Assembly: GCA_958410215.1 (NCBI GenBank)
Contig: CATYOF010000004.1
Location: forward strand, 1-64,000
Reading direction: 5' to 3'
Length of the DNA stretch: 64,000 nt
Source of the DNA: an uncultured Cryptobacterium sp.
GTDB taxonomy: Bacteria > Actinomycetota > Coriobacteriia > Coriobacteriales > Eggerthellaceae
Shown here: piece by piece, positions 25,660 through 35,266 of the stretch
Layout of the letters: every line of letters starts with the position of its first letter
How positions within the stretch are numbered: the stretch's first letter is position 1
Position numbers and translations under genes: made by a program
Notes under the pieces: generated by a model
Database searches by the model: none
Seen by the model: only the letters and a program-made list of their open reading frames with translations
Told to the model about the DNA's origin: nothing

Positions 25660-27336
25660 TTAAGGAAGAATGAAAGACAATGCGTGGGACTGCAAGAATA
25701 CCAGCAAGCACAGCACTACCAACATGCCAATACTCCAAGGAATAACCTTCTTGAACAGGTTAGATTCAGTTTCGCCCGTCGTAACCGCAGCAATTGCCAA
25801 GGACTGAGGCGAAATCATCTTGCCAATAACGCCACCCATGGTGTTAGAAGCCAAGAACAAATCGGGCGTTACATGGGCCAGTGAAGCATTGGACTGAGCT
25901 GCTTCGTACTGCAAGCTGGAGAACAAAGCATTTGCAGACGTGTCCGAACCGGTAACGGCAGTGCCAACCCAACCAAGCATAGGAGAAAGCAGGGCAAATA
26001 CTGCACCAGTGCTTGCTAAGAATTGACCAATGGAAATGGTCTGGCCGGAGAAGTTCATGATGTAGGCAAGACCCAAAACAAGCACGATGGTCAAGGAAGA
26101 AAAGCGCATAGCTACAAAGGTGTGACCAAGCTGCTTGAAAGAAGATCCTAATGTAATCTTAAACATACCCTTATTGGTAAACAGCGCATACACAATGGTG
26201 GTTAGTACTGCAGCAATAAAGAGCATCGTACCAGGGTTGGAAAGAAGGTTAAGCGTGTAGGTGGTTCCAGGGTCGGCACCTGCGGCATTTAATACATTGC
26301 CTGCAAGGCCTGGGAAAGGAATCTTGATGTCAGTACTTGCCAGAAGCGTGGGAATACCAAGCTTACAAACAGCAAATACGGCAACAACAATAATGTAGGG
26401 AACTAAAGCCATCCATGCGCGTACAGCAGGAAGTTCGGTTGCTTCAGCTTCATGAAGAGGAGCCATACCGAAACGCTCACGAGCTTCGTTAACATTCCTT
26501 GGCTTTACGAACTTTAAGAAAATAACGCTTACGCCCAAGGAAACCAATGCGGCACAAACGTCGGTCAATTCGTAAGCGAAGTGGTTAGAGCACCACCACT
26601 GAACAATAGCAAACGATGCGCCAATAACCAAAGCGTGCAGCCAGCAGTCGCGCAAGCCCTTGCGACCGTCAAGAATAAGCAGTACCAACAAAGGAACTAC
26701 CAGCGCAAATAAAGGAGCCTGATAACCAACAAGAGCAGCTACGTGCTGGGCGGTTTCCAGGGCAGCAGAAGCATCACCTGCAGCAACCATGTTACCTGCG
26801 GTGGTGATAGGAGTACCAGCAGCACCGTATGCAACAGGTGCGGTGTTGGCAATAAGAACTGCGAGAGCTGCCTTCATAGGCTTTACACCTAAAGCCAGAA
26901 GCATAGTTGCAGTAATGGCGATAGGGGCACCAAAACCAGCAAGCGCTTCAAGCAAACCGCCAAAGCAGAAGGCAATCAGTACGGCCTGAACGCGAATATC
27001 GCCGCCGCCAACAATATCAAAAAGGCTCTTAAAGTCTTCCGAGCGACCCGAAACAGAGGTTACCTCGTAGAACCATACTGCCATGATAATGATGAACACG
27101 ATAGGGAAAGCACCATAACAAGCGCCTTGCAAGCCGGAAAGGAATGCAAGATGGGCAGGCATATGGAACGCGAGTACTGCGACCAAAAATGCAACAAACA
27201 AAGCGATAGCTGCAGACACATGTGCCTTTGCCTTCACGCCAACCAGCATAATGAAGAATGCGGCAAGCGGAATACATGCTACTAACGCCGAGAGAGCAAG
27301 GTTGCCTGCAACGGGATCAACCACGGCTTGAAACAT
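25660..27336 (-). CDS. lctP: L-lactate permease (LctP/LldP family)
   Basis: 558 residues with 13-14 membrane helices. Signature stretches: GLLEALAGFGAPIAITATML, NTAPVAYGAAGTPITTAG and WVGTAVTGSDTSANALFSSL, all conserved in LctP. It imports lactate (or glycolate) with protons. GAGAGG lies before ATG 27336. No lactate dehydrogenase genes (lutABC, lldD) are adjacent, so the link to lactate use is by family only. The stem-loop at 25512-25544 ends its transcript. Confidence 0.94.
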   Translation of the reverse strand: MFQAVVDPVAGNLALSALVACIPLAAFFIMLVGVKAKAHVSAAIALFVAFLVAVLAFHMPAHLAFLSGLQGACYGAFPIVFIIIMAVWFYEVTSVSGRSEDFKSLFDIVGGGDIRVQAVLIAFCFGGLLEALAGFGAPIAITATMLLALGVKPMKAALAVLIANTAPVAYGAAGTPITTAGNMVAAGDASAALETAQHVAALVGYQAPLFALVVPLLVLLILDGRKGLRDCWLHALVIGASFAIVQWWCSNHFAYELTDVCAALVSLGVSVIFLKFVKPRNVNEARERFGMAPLHEAEATELPAVRAWMALVPYIIVVAVFAVCKLGIPTLLASTDIKIPFPGLAGNVLNAAGADPGTTYTLNLLSNPGTMLFIAAVLTTIVYALFTNKGMFKITLGSSFKQLGHTFVAMRFSSLTIVLVLGLAYIMNFSGQTISIGQFLASTGAVFALLSPMLGWVGTAVTGSDTSANALFSSLQYEAAQSNASLAHVTPDLFLASNTMGGVIGKMISPQSLAIAAVTTGETESNLFKKVIPWSIGMLVVLCLLVFLQSHALSFILP

Positions 27337-27978
27337 AAAGCCTCTCTTTCAAATCGGGAACAAATACTTGATAAGACATTTCCGAGGCGGTTTCTTAAGA
27401 GGTTTGAGAGGTGCTCCTTAAAGCTAACCGAAGAAATGACTCACAATTTTTTAACGTATTCATACTAATGAGACGAAAAGATTTGTCTTGTCTTGGTCGG
27501 CTGGCGGTTAATTGTGAGCTATGAGGGGACAAATTTGCTTGTTTGCGGGTCGCAAAATAGCCTCAAGAGAAATTATCTATGGCTAACACTGCCAGGTGAT
27601 AAGGGAATTTAGTTTCGCTACGTAAGTAAGTGGAGTGGGGAGCAGGATTTGGGATTGCTCTTGCATTGGTGATGCTGCTGCCAATTAGAAGGTCTGATCA
27701 GTGATTGTTTACTACGCAGGTAGTCAAAATAAGAAGTGCTTGGCATTGGTGGTACTGCCGCCGAAAAGATGGATGTTTTAACGAATGAGCAGTGGTGTTT
27801 TCGGGTATGCTAGCCTCGCGTACGAAAGGCGCAGATTTGTATGAGCCGATCGCCTGCAGAGATGTTGGTGCGTTGGGGTATTTATATGCAAGCAAGCATT
27901 TTGATACTTACGAGGCATACAAGGCGCACTAAGTTAAAGTCAGGTTAGAAACGGGTAAGCCTAGAAAAGAGGAATGTC
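27337..27978. other. Long intergenic region between lctP and thrH
   Basis: No supported gene in 642 bp. It holds the lctP promoter region with a small palindrome TTTGCG/CGCAAA (27542-27556) and an imperfect duplication: GCATTGGTGATGCTGCTGCC (27663-27682) against GCATTGGTGGTACTGCCGCC (27743-27762), 80 bp apart. Each copy may fold weakly (GGTGG against CCGCC). No riboswitch type was recognised before thrH. Confidence 0.5.
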
Positions 27979-28581
27979 ATGTATGTAACGTGCTTAGATC
28001 TTGAAGGAGTTCTTGTTCCAGAGATTTGGATTGCCTTTGCTGAAGCAAGTGGAATTCCAGAATTAAAGCGCACTACGCGTGACGAACCCGACTACGACAA
28101 GCTTATGAAGTTTCGCTTGGATATTTTAAAAGAGCACAATTTGGGTCTGAAAGAAATTCAGGACGTAATTGCAACCATCGATCCTATGCCCGGTGCTAAG
28201 GAATTCTTGGATGAATTGCGTACGCTGTGTCAGGTAATCATCATCAGTGATACCTTTACTCAATTTGCTAAGCCCTTGATGGAAAAGCTTGGTTGGCCTA
28301 CGTTATTCTGCAATGAGTTGGTGGTAGCCGAAACAGGCGAGGTGACTGGCTTTAAGATGCGTTGCGATCAGTCGAAGTTGACGACGGTTCGTGCGTTGCA
28401 AAGTGCCGGTTTGGAAACCATTGCAGCGGGAGATAGCTTCAATGATCTTGGCATGATTAAAGCAAGCAAAGCAGGCTTTTTGTTTAAGAGTACCGATTCT
28501 ATTAAGGCGGACAATCCTGATGTTCCTGCTTTTGAAACCTACGAGGAACTTATGACGGCTATCAAAGGAGTGATTCTGTAA
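27979..28581 (+). CDS. thrH: ThrH, phosphoserine phosphatase / homoserine phosphotransferase
   Basis: 200 residues, ATG 27979 with AAGAGGAA upstream. HAD motif I is CLDLEGVLVPEIW (D7, E9), the hallmark of ThrH where the second acid is Glu; motif II IISDTFTQF; motif IV AAGDSFNDLGM. ThrH dephosphorylates phosphoserine and can transfer the phosphate to homoserine, linking serine and threonine synthesis. Length equals the Pseudomonas protein closely. Single-gene unit followed by a terminator. Confidence 0.94.
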   Translation: MYVTCLDLEGVLVPEIWIAFAEASGIPELKRTTRDEPDYDKLMKFRLDILKEHNLGLKEIQDVIATIDPMPGAKEFLDELRTLCQVIIISDTFTQFAKPLMEKLGWPTLFCNELVVAETGEVTGFKMRCDQSKLTTVRALQSAGLETIAAGDSFNDLGMIKASKAGFLFKSTDSIKADNPDVPAFETYEELMTAIKGVIL

Positions 28582-28682
28582 AGAAGCATTTTGGTAGTAC
28601 GTCAGGCGGCGCGTCACTTGTATTGCTTGCGGATAAATGTCCTGCGGGTAAACGTGATTTAGTTCCATACATTTGATTTTTA

Positions 28683-28714
28683 AAGCACTCGTATTGATTA
28701 CGGGTGCTTTTTTA
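28683..28714 (+). terminator. Terminator downstream of thrH
   Basis: AAGCACTCGTA (28683-28693) pairs with TACGGGTGCTT (28699-28709) with one G-U pair, loop TTGAT, followed by TTTTT. About 100 bp after the thrH stop. Confidence 0.8.
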
Positions 28715-28783
28715 TCGGAGAACGAGTTTGTTGGTTCACTTTTTCTATAACCCGCAAAGTGACAGTTTAGTGAAAAGAGTAAA

Positions 28784-28820
28784 TTATTTTAGTCGCTAAA
28801 TAATTAAGTAACTAAAATAA
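28784..28820. promoter_or_regulatory. Inverted repeat, probable MarR operator
   Basis: TTATTTTAGT (28784-28793) and ACTAAAATAA (28811-28820) are perfect 10-bp complements 17 bp apart, with TAGTCGCTA and AAGTAACTA forming further half-sites between. It is 53 bp upstream of the marR start, where an autoregulatory MarR dimer pair would bind. Confidence 0.6.
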
Positions 28821-28872
28821 CTTTCACCTTGGTTTGCAAAACTAAAAGTGAACGTTATCAACGGAGGCTGCC

Positions 28873-29415
28873 TTGCAAGATATTGAAAATCTTAAAGAGG
28901 AATTCATCCACATGATGAGGTTGCTCCATCGTGAGCAATTTCATCCTATTTGGACATCGGGCAAAGTGTCGAAGCCTGAAATGCATACGCTGATGTGCGT
29001 ATGGGCAGCGCAAAGTCATCAAAAAGAAGCTCGCCCTAGTGCGCTTGCAAAATATTCGCAGGTTTCTCCTAGTGCAATTTCTCAAACACTCAAAACCTTA
29101 GAGGAAAAAGAACTGGTAAAGCGGGTTCGTTCAGAAAAAGACTCACGGTCGGTGGTAATCGTGCTAACCGAAAAAGGCCGCACGTTTGTTAATGAAATAC
29201 AAGAAATCCGGTCACGTTATTTCAATGAAATGTTTGAAGTTATAGGTGTTGATGATATGCGGGCGCTTATTCGCATCACGCGTCGAGTGCTTGATTTTTG
29301 CGAGTCCAAGCATGACGCGTATGGAAGCAAGATAATGATCGATAATGCAGCGAATGAAGAAATGCCAGATATGCCTTCGAAGCAATCTGCCGGGGAGGTT
29401 TTGCCGTGCGAATAA
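28873..29415 (+). CDS. MarR-family transcriptional regulator
   Basis: 180 residues. The start is TTG 28873, five bases behind a clear GGAGG; no ATG fits. Winged helix: ALAKYSQVSPSAISQTLKTLEEKELVKRV with wing SEKDSRSVVIVLTEKGR. The C-terminal 30 residues are a loose tail. Its end overlaps the GTG start of the exporter gene by 10 bp, so regulator and exporter form one operon, a familiar arrangement where a ligand releases MarR and induces efflux. Confidence 0.93.
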   Translation: MQDIENLKEEFIHMMRLLHREQFHPIWTSGKVSKPEMHTLMCVWAAQSHQKEARPSALAKYSQVSPSAISQTLKTLEEKELVKRVRSEKDSRSVVIVLTEKGRTFVNEIQEIRSRYFNEMFEVIGVDDMRALIRITRRVLDFCESKHDAYGSKIMIDNAANEEMPDMPSKQSAGEVLPCE

Positions 29416-31889
29416 TTCAGTATCTTAAAAGTTCAAAAGTGGCAGTAGTGCTTATTACCCTGTTGCTAATCGTACAGGCTTTTGCAGATTTGTCGCTGCC
29501 GCGTTATACCTCCGATTTGGTTGATGTAGGTATTCAGCAAGGCGGTATTGAACACGCTTCTCCTGATGAAATGAGCACAACAACGTTCAACTATGTTTGT
29601 ATGCTTGCCGATGACGAAGCGGAAGATCTTATTCGTGCTTCTTACGAGCAAGACGCTGCAAATGATATGTCTGACCAGGGGAATTCAACCAAGGATTCCA
29701 CCAGGAGTAGCTCCGATCAAGGCGACTCAACCAAAGATTCCACTAAGGATAGCGCAGGTCAGGGCGATGCTGTCCAAAATGACAGGACGCATTATGTTCT
29801 TACCGATCAAGGAAAGGAAAATCGCAGTGAGCTAAATGCGGCAATTGCGCTTCCTATTGTGTTGGTGCATATGTCCGATATCATGGGTGGAGAAAACACG
29901 GCGACTTCAAGCAATGATTCAAATAGCTCAAACAGTGAATCAGATGCGAATACTTCCACTGGCGATATGGACGCCAGTGCTTCAAATATCACTTCAGACA
30001 ACGGCACAAAAGCCGGTACTCTGAATGGTGCTTCGGGCAACGGTACTTCAGGTGATGTTTCGGCGCAAATGCAGGCTCTCTTGCAACCAGGCTCGTTCGA
30101 TTGGGCGCAGCTGTATGCCGCCTATGAATCGGGCGCTATTAGCAAAGCGGATATTCAATCGTTTATCGATCAAGCGCGCCAGGCTTTTGGTGGCATTGAC
30201 GATTCGCTTATTCAACAGCAAGCAATTGAAGCAGTAAAAGCCGAATATGAAGCACTTGGCATGGATCTTGGTGCTATTCAGTTGCGCTACCTTGCCTGGC
30301 TTGGTGCGCAAATGTTAGCGGTAGCGGCTTTAATGATGGCGGCTTCCATATCGGTTGGTTTTGTGGCATCGCGTACCGCAGCTAAAATTGCGCGAAATTT
30401 GCGTGAACGTCTTTTCGAAAAGGTCGTATCTTTTTCCGATGCTGAAGTGCAATCGTTTTCAGCAGCTTCTCTTATTACGCGTGGTACCAACGACATCCAG
30501 CAAATTCAAATGGTGCTGGTAATGTTTTTGCGTATGGTTTTGTACGCGCCTATTTTGGCAATTGGCGGCATCATCATGGTTTCACAGACAAACCTTGCGA
30601 TGAGCTGGATTATCGTGCTGGCAATCGTCATTATTGGTATAGTAATTGCCCTTTTAATGGCGTTAGCACTTCCTAAGTTCAAAATTATGCAGAAGCTTAT
30701 CGACCGCGTTAATTTGGTGTCGCGTGAAATGCTTACGGGTATGTCGGTTATTCGTGCGTTTGACAGACAGGAATATGAAGAAGCGCGTTTTGATGAAGCA
30801 AGCACGGCGCTGTATAAAACCCAGTTGTTTACCAATCGTGTTATGACTTTCATGATGCCTACCATGATGTTGGTCATGAATGGTGTTTCTGTTTTGATTG
30901 TTTGGGTTGGCGGTTCCTATATTGATGCGGGTGTAATTCAGACGGGCGATATGATTGCGTTTATCACCTATTCAATGGTTATTGTTATGTCGTTTTTGAT
31001 GATCAGCATGATAGCTATTATGCTTCCTCGTGCCGATGTGGCGGCACAACGCGTTAATGAAGTACTCGGTACGGAAAATAGCATTCACGATCCTCAGCAA
31101 TCCCAGGTCGAAAAACTTGATACGCATGCAAAAGGTTTGTCAGTTGAATTTGACCACGTAACGTTTGCCTATAGCGAAGGAAGCGATCCGGTACTTAAAG
31201 ATATTTCCTTTGTGGCAGAACCCGGTAAGACAACCGCCATTATTGGCTCTACCGGTTCAGGAAAATCAACCATCATGAAACTCATTGAACGTTTTTATGA
31301 TGTAACGCAAGGATCAATCCGCGTTGGGGGAGTGGATATTCGCGATCTGAAGCAGCATGAATTACGTTGTGAATTAGGCTATGTGCCTCAGAAGGCATTT
31401 CTGTTTTCAGGGACTATCGAATCAACTATTGCGTATTCAGATGCAGAAATGGACAAAGAGCGTGTACGCAAAGCGGCGGATATTGCTCAGGCAAGCGAAT
31501 TTATCGATACAAAAGATAAGGGTTTTGCTTCAGAAATTAGTCAGGGTGGTACCAATGTTTCTGGTGGGCAGCGGCAACGTTTGTCTATTGCGCGTGCTTT
31601 AGCGAGCAATGCCCGTGTGCTGTTGTTTGACGATAGCTTTTCTGCGCTTGACTATGCAACCGATGCGCGTCTGCGCCATGCGCTTGCCACCGAAGCAGCA
31701 GGTAAAACCGTTATAGTGGTGGCGCAGCGTATTGCTACCGTGCTTACTGCGGATAAGATTTTGGTTTTGGAAGATGGCGAATTAGTTGGTATGGGTACGC
31801 ATAAAGAATTGCTGTCTACCTGTCCTACCTATAAAGAAATTGCTCAGTCGCAACTATCGGAAGAAGAGCTGGAAGGGGGTGCTGCATAA
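29406..31889 (+). CDS. Heterodimeric ABC exporter, half with the degenerate ATP site
   Basis: 827 residues from GTG 29406 (GGGGAGG upstream). One helix at the N-terminus, then about 200 extracytoplasmic residues, then five helices and a nucleotide-binding domain: Walker A GSTGSGKST, signature VSGGQRQRLSIA, Walker B VLLFDDSFSALD, in which the catalytic Glu is Asp. That substitution marks the non-catalytic site of heterodimeric exporters such as TM287/288 or BmrCD. The loop between helix 1 and 2 is unusually long and rich in Ser, Asp, Asn, with 14-residue repeats, though flanks such as YVLTDQGKENRSELNAAIAL look ordered. Partner: the next gene, overlapping by one base. Confidence 0.93.
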   Translation: MRIIQYLKSSKVAVVLITLLLIVQAFADLSLPRYTSDLVDVGIQQGGIEHASPDEMSTTTFNYVCMLADDEAEDLIRASYEQDAANDMSDQGNSTKDSTRSSSDQGDSTKDSTKDSAGQGDAVQNDRTHYVLTDQGKENRSELNAAIALPIVLVHMSDIMGGENTATSSNDSNSSNSESDANTSTGDMDASASNITSDNGTKAGTLNGASGNGTSGDVSAQMQALLQPGSFDWAQLYAAYESGAISKADIQSFIDQARQAFGGIDDSLIQQQAIEAVKAEYEALGMDLGAIQLRYLAWLGAQMLAVAALMMAASISVGFVASRTAAKIARNLRERLFEKVVSFSDAEVQSFSAASLITRGTNDIQQIQMVLVMFLRMVLYAPILAIGGIIMVSQTNLAMSWIIVLAIVIIGIVIALLMALALPKFKIMQKLIDRVNLVSREMLTGMSVIRAFDRQEYEEARFDEASTALYKTQLFTNRVMTFMMPTMMLVMNGVSVLIVWVGGSYIDAGVIQTGDMIAFITYSMVIVMSFLMISMIAIMLPRADVAAQRVNEVLGTENSIHDPQQSQVEKLDTHAKGLSVEFDHVTFAYSEGSDPVLKDISFVAEPGKTTAIIGSTGSGKSTIMKLIERFYDVTQGSIRVGGVDIRDLKQHELRCELGYVPQKAFLFSGTIESTIAYSDAEMDKERVRKAADIAQASEFIDTKDKGFASEISQGGTNVSGGQRQRLSIARALASNARVLLFDDSFSALDYATDARLRHALATEAAGKTVIVVAQRIATVLTADKILVLEDGELVGMGTHKELLSTCPTYKEIAQSQLSEEELEGGAA
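29673..29770 (+). repeat. 42-bp coding tandem repeat in the exporter loop
   Basis: Units at 29673-29714 and 29715-29756 encode DQGNSTKDSTRSSS and DQGDSTKDSTKDSA; a third partial unit (GQGDA) follows. The repeats lie in the extracytoplasmic loop between the first two membrane helices. Confidence 0.85.
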
Positions 31890-33871
31890 TGGCCGAGAAG
31901 AATAATAATAATACGCAAACATCTGCAGCTCAGTTTGCTGTCCAGTCTGAAGCTCAACCCGCAGCTCAGCTTGTAGACCAACCTACCGTCCAACCCTCTG
32001 CTCATACCGAAGCACACGATGATTCTCCTATTGCAGCTCGCGCAGGAGCTGGCAGGCGGCGTGGTCATGGGCCAGGCGGTCATCATCACGGCATGATGCC
32101 AGGCGAAAAAGCCAATGATTTCAAAGGCTCTATGAAAAAGCTTATTCAATTCATGGGGCGTTTCAAAATCGCTATTGGTGTGGTGTTTGTTTTCGCAATT
32201 GCTTCTACTGCCTTCAATATTGTGGGACCCCGTGTTCTTTCAATGGCGACAACGGAATTGTTTGAAGGTATTGGTGCCAAAATTGCAGGTACGGGCGATA
32301 TCGATTTTAATGCGGTGGGTACCATCTTGCTTATTACGTTGGGACTCTATGCCTTTTCTTCGGTATGTTCTTTTGTACAAGGCTGGTTAATGACGCATGT
32401 GACACAAAAAACCACCTATCTTTTGCGTCAGAAGATTTCCCAAAAAATGGATGCACTTCCTATGGGTTATTTTGAGCGTACGAGCACGGGCGATATCTTG
32501 TCGCGCATCACCAACGACGTTGACACGCTTGGCATGAACTTAAACCAAGGAATCATAACGCTTATTACTTCTATTACCACCATTATTGGTGTGTTGGTAA
32601 TGATGCTGAGCATGAATGTTTTCATGACACTTATTGCTCTTTTAGTCATTCCGCTTTCTGCCGTTTTAGTAAAAGTGGTAGTAAGTCGCAGTCAAAAGTA
32701 TTTCCGCATGCAGCAAAACCGCCTCGGTGCTATTAATGGCCAGGTGGAAGAAACCTTTTCCGGTCAGGCGGTGGTACGTGCCTTTGGTAAGGAAGAAGAA
32801 ACGCTGGAAAAATTCCGTAAAACAAATGCGGAATTATACGAATCGGCTTGGAAATCCCAGTTTTTATCAGGCTTAATGATGCCGGTAATGAATTTTGTCA
32901 GCAACTTAGGGTATGTTGCGGTTGCCGTTGCGGGCGCACTGTTTGCTATCAATGGACGCATTACCGTAGGTGATATTCAGGCGTTTATTCAGTATGTGAA
33001 AAACTTTACTCAGCCTATTACTCAGTTGGCGCAGGTATCTAATGTGCTGCAACAAATGGCAGCAGCTGCAGAACGTGTTTTTGAATTTTTGGATGCCGAA
33101 GAAGAACCTATTGAGCAGGCTAAGGTACAGGCAAAGGACATAACCAGCGATGTTGAATTCGACCACGTTCGCTTTGGCTATGATCCTGAAAAGCCTATTA
33201 TTAAAGATTTTTCTGCCAAGGTATCTGCTGGTCAAACTATTGCGTTGGTGGGACCAACAGGTGCGGGTAAAACTACCATGGTGAAGCTTCTTATGCGTTT
33301 TTATGACGTGAATAGTGGTGCTATTCGTATTGGTGGGCATGACGTGCGCGATTTCGATCGTGATGATTTACGTTCGCTTTTTGGCATGGTGCTGCAGGAT
33401 ACGTGGTTATTTAAGGGTTCAGTTCGCGAAAATATTCGTTACGGTCGCCTTGATGCGAGTGATGAAGAAGTGGAAGCAGCAGCAAAAGCAGCCTTTGCAG
33501 ATACTTTTATTCGCACCCTTCCGGGTGGCTACGATATGGAAATAAACGAAGATGCAAGCAATATCAGTCAAGGCCAGCGTCAGTTGCTTACTATTGCGCG
33601 TGCCGTGCTGGCTAACCGCAAGATGCTTATCTTGGACGAAGCTACTAGCTCGGTAGACACGCGTACGGAAGAGCGTATTCAGATGGCAATGGATAATCTT
33701 ATGAAGGGCCGCACTTCGTTTGTTATTGCGCATCGCTTGTCCACTATTCGCAACGCAGATCTTATCTTGGTGTTGCATGAAGGCGATATTGTGGAACAGG
33801 GTACTCACGAAGAGCTGCTGGCACGTGGCGGAGCCTATGCGGATTTGTATAATTCGCAATTTGCGGAATAG
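31889..33871 (+). CDS. Heterodimeric ABC exporter, half with the catalytic ATP site
   Basis: 660 residues; ATG overlaps the previous stop (TAATG). A Gln/Ala-rich tail and a His/Gly-rich patch (RRRGHGPGGHHHGMM) precede six helices. Walker A GPTGAGKTT, Walker B MLILDEATSSVD with the normal Glu. Its signature is ISQGQRQLLTIA instead of LSGGQ, and this motif pairs with the degenerate Walker motifs of the partner, exactly as expected for an asymmetric heterodimer. Likely a drug or peptide exporter under MarR control. Confidence 0.94.
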   Translation: MAEKNNNNTQTSAAQFAVQSEAQPAAQLVDQPTVQPSAHTEAHDDSPIAARAGAGRRRGHGPGGHHHGMMPGEKANDFKGSMKKLIQFMGRFKIAIGVVFVFAIASTAFNIVGPRVLSMATTELFEGIGAKIAGTGDIDFNAVGTILLITLGLYAFSSVCSFVQGWLMTHVTQKTTYLLRQKISQKMDALPMGYFERTSTGDILSRITNDVDTLGMNLNQGIITLITSITTIIGVLVMMLSMNVFMTLIALLVIPLSAVLVKVVVSRSQKYFRMQQNRLGAINGQVEETFSGQAVVRAFGKEEETLEKFRKTNAELYESAWKSQFLSGLMMPVMNFVSNLGYVAVAVAGALFAINGRITVGDIQAFIQYVKNFTQPITQLAQVSNVLQQMAAAAERVFEFLDAEEEPIEQAKVQAKDITSDVEFDHVRFGYDPEKPIIKDFSAKVSAGQTIALVGPTGAGKTTMVKLLMRFYDVNSGAIRIGGHDVRDFDRDDLRSLFGMVLQDTWLFKGSVRENIRYGRLDASDEEVEAAAKAAFADTFIRTLPGGYDMEINEDASNISQGQRQLLTIARAVLANRKMLILDEATSSVDTRTEERIQMAMDNLMKGRTSFVIAHRLSTIRNADLILVLHEGDIVEQGTHEELLARGGAYADLYNSQFAE

Positions 33872-34295
33872 GGCATGTGGTATATTGGCTTGGTACAACA
33901 ACTAGCAGGCTGAAAGATGCTGCTTATTAAGTTTATGACTTTATGTTCCTCCCAAGCCAGATTCGCTTTTTTCTGCACGCAAGAAAGCAACTAGCGCGGC
34001 AAGGCGAATTCGACGGATGATTAATCAAATCCCAAAATCTTTACTCGAAAACCTGGGGCCGCGCTCACCTTATGCTTTCTTGCTGTGCAGCGCTCATATG
34101 GCTTGATCAGAAAACAAAGTCATAAACTATTAAGAGTTTTTATCAGAAATTGCGATCAAGAATTACCATTAAGAATCATTCTGCCGAGGCGGTATCTGAC
34201 ATCGAAAAAGCTCTGGCGTACAGAAACGCCAGAGCTTTGCAGACAGGATTTAATTACTTGCCAATGCGTTAATCTAAAGAATCCAGAAGAAGTGG
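33872..34295. other. Intergenic region between converging exporter and gpmA genes
   Basis: 424 bp without a gene I can support. Open frames here are short and lack ribosome-binding sites. It contains the gpmA terminator at 34207-34238. I see no T-rich terminator directly after the exporter. Confidence 0.6.
34207..34238 (-). terminator. Terminator of gpmA
   Basis: AAAGCTCTGGCG (34207-34218) and CGCCAGAGCTTT (34227-34238) form a perfect 12-bp stem with an 8-nt loop; on the minus strand TTTTT follows. Confidence 0.9.
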
Positions 34296-35054
34296 CTACT
34301 TTGCCTTTCCCTGATTTGCCACCGCATTAATCTTCGCTGCAATGGTGGCTTCGTCACCTACATAGCGCTTATCCAATACATTGAAGTCCTGGTCGAAGGT
34401 GTAGACCAGCGGCACACCGGTAGGAATGTTCACGCCTACAATTTCATCGTCGGAAAGCTTGTCGAATTGCTTTACCAAAGCACGCAAGGAATTGCCGTGC
34501 GCCACAATCAAAACGCGTTTGCCATCACGCATCTGCGGCTCGATAGTTTCTTTAAAGTAGGGCCATGCGCGTGCGATAGTATCTTTCAGACATTCAGTCA
34601 AAGGCATTTCATCGGCGGGAGCATCACGATAAGGAGCCAACAAACGAGGATTACGCTCGTCGTCTTCAGCAAGGGCAGGGGGCTGAACATCAAAGCTACG
34701 ACGCCAAATTTTAACTTGGTCTTCGCCATACTTTGCAGCGGTGTCAGCTTTGTTAAGACCCTGCAAGGCACCATAATGACGTTCGTTTAAACGCCAGGTT
34801 TTAATAACGGGAAGCCATTCGCGATCCATGGATTCCAAAACCAAGTTAAGGGTATGAATGGCGCGCTTAAGATAGGACGTATAGCATACGTCGAAGTCGA
34901 ATCCAGCTTCGGAAAGCGCGCGGCCACCTTCTGCTGCTTCTTTGCGACCAGTGTCAGTAAGGTCAACATCCATCCAGCCGGTGAAGAGGTTGAGCTTGTT
35001 CCATTCGCTTTCCCCATGACGAATGAGTACGAGCTGCATGGTCGTGTCTGTCAT
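34296..35054 (-). CDS. gpmA: 2,3-bisphosphoglycerate-dependent phosphoglycerate mutase
   Basis: 252 residues. The phosphohistidine motif LIRHGESEWN holds H13; ERHYGALQGLNK and AHGNSLRALVK complete the active site, and TGWMDVDLTDTGR is typical of GpmA. It interconverts 3- and 2-phosphoglycerate in glycolysis and gluconeogenesis. ATG 35054 has only a weak site; ATG 35039 (MQLVLIRHG) is an alternative start. Single gene. Confidence 0.95.
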   Translation of the reverse strand: MTDTTMQLVLIRHGESEWNKLNLFTGWMDVDLTDTGRKEAAEGGRALSEAGFDFDVCYTSYLKRAIHTLNLVLESMDREWLPVIKTWRLNERHYGALQGLNKADTAAKYGEDQVKIWRRSFDVQPPALAEDDERNPRLLAPYRDAPADEMPLTECLKDTIARAWPYFKETIEPQMRDGKRVLIVAHGNSLRALVKQFDKLSDDEIVGVNIPTGVPLVYTFDQDFNVLDKRYVGDEATIAAKINAVANQGKAK

Positions 35055-35266
35055 AAAAAGTCACCATCTTTCTTAGTAGGCGAAAACCAATAGGTAAATA
35101 CTGGTTCGCGAAAATACCAACAAAATTATACCCATACGATAGTGAACTCGAAATACAGAGCGGACGAGCGTTGTGTTTGGTCGTGCGTAGGGTTCATGTG
35201 GTTTTCGGAGGTTCAATCTCGAAAACCAAGGCGTGTCTAGCGCTTTAACTTTTAACAAAGCTAAAA

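Noticed and set aside
27780..27978. Riboswitch upstream of thrH
   Set aside because: No recognisable core of known amino-acid or SAM riboswitches; only weak hairpins.
33955..34035. Minus-strand reading with coherent codons (IIRRIRLAALVAFLRAEKSE)
   Set aside because: Bounded by a TGA just upstream, too short, no family recognised; not enough to call a remnant gene.
34085..34330. 81-codon plus-strand frame in the exporter-gpmA gap
   Set aside because: It runs through the gpmA terminator stem and into gpmA antisense; no start signal.
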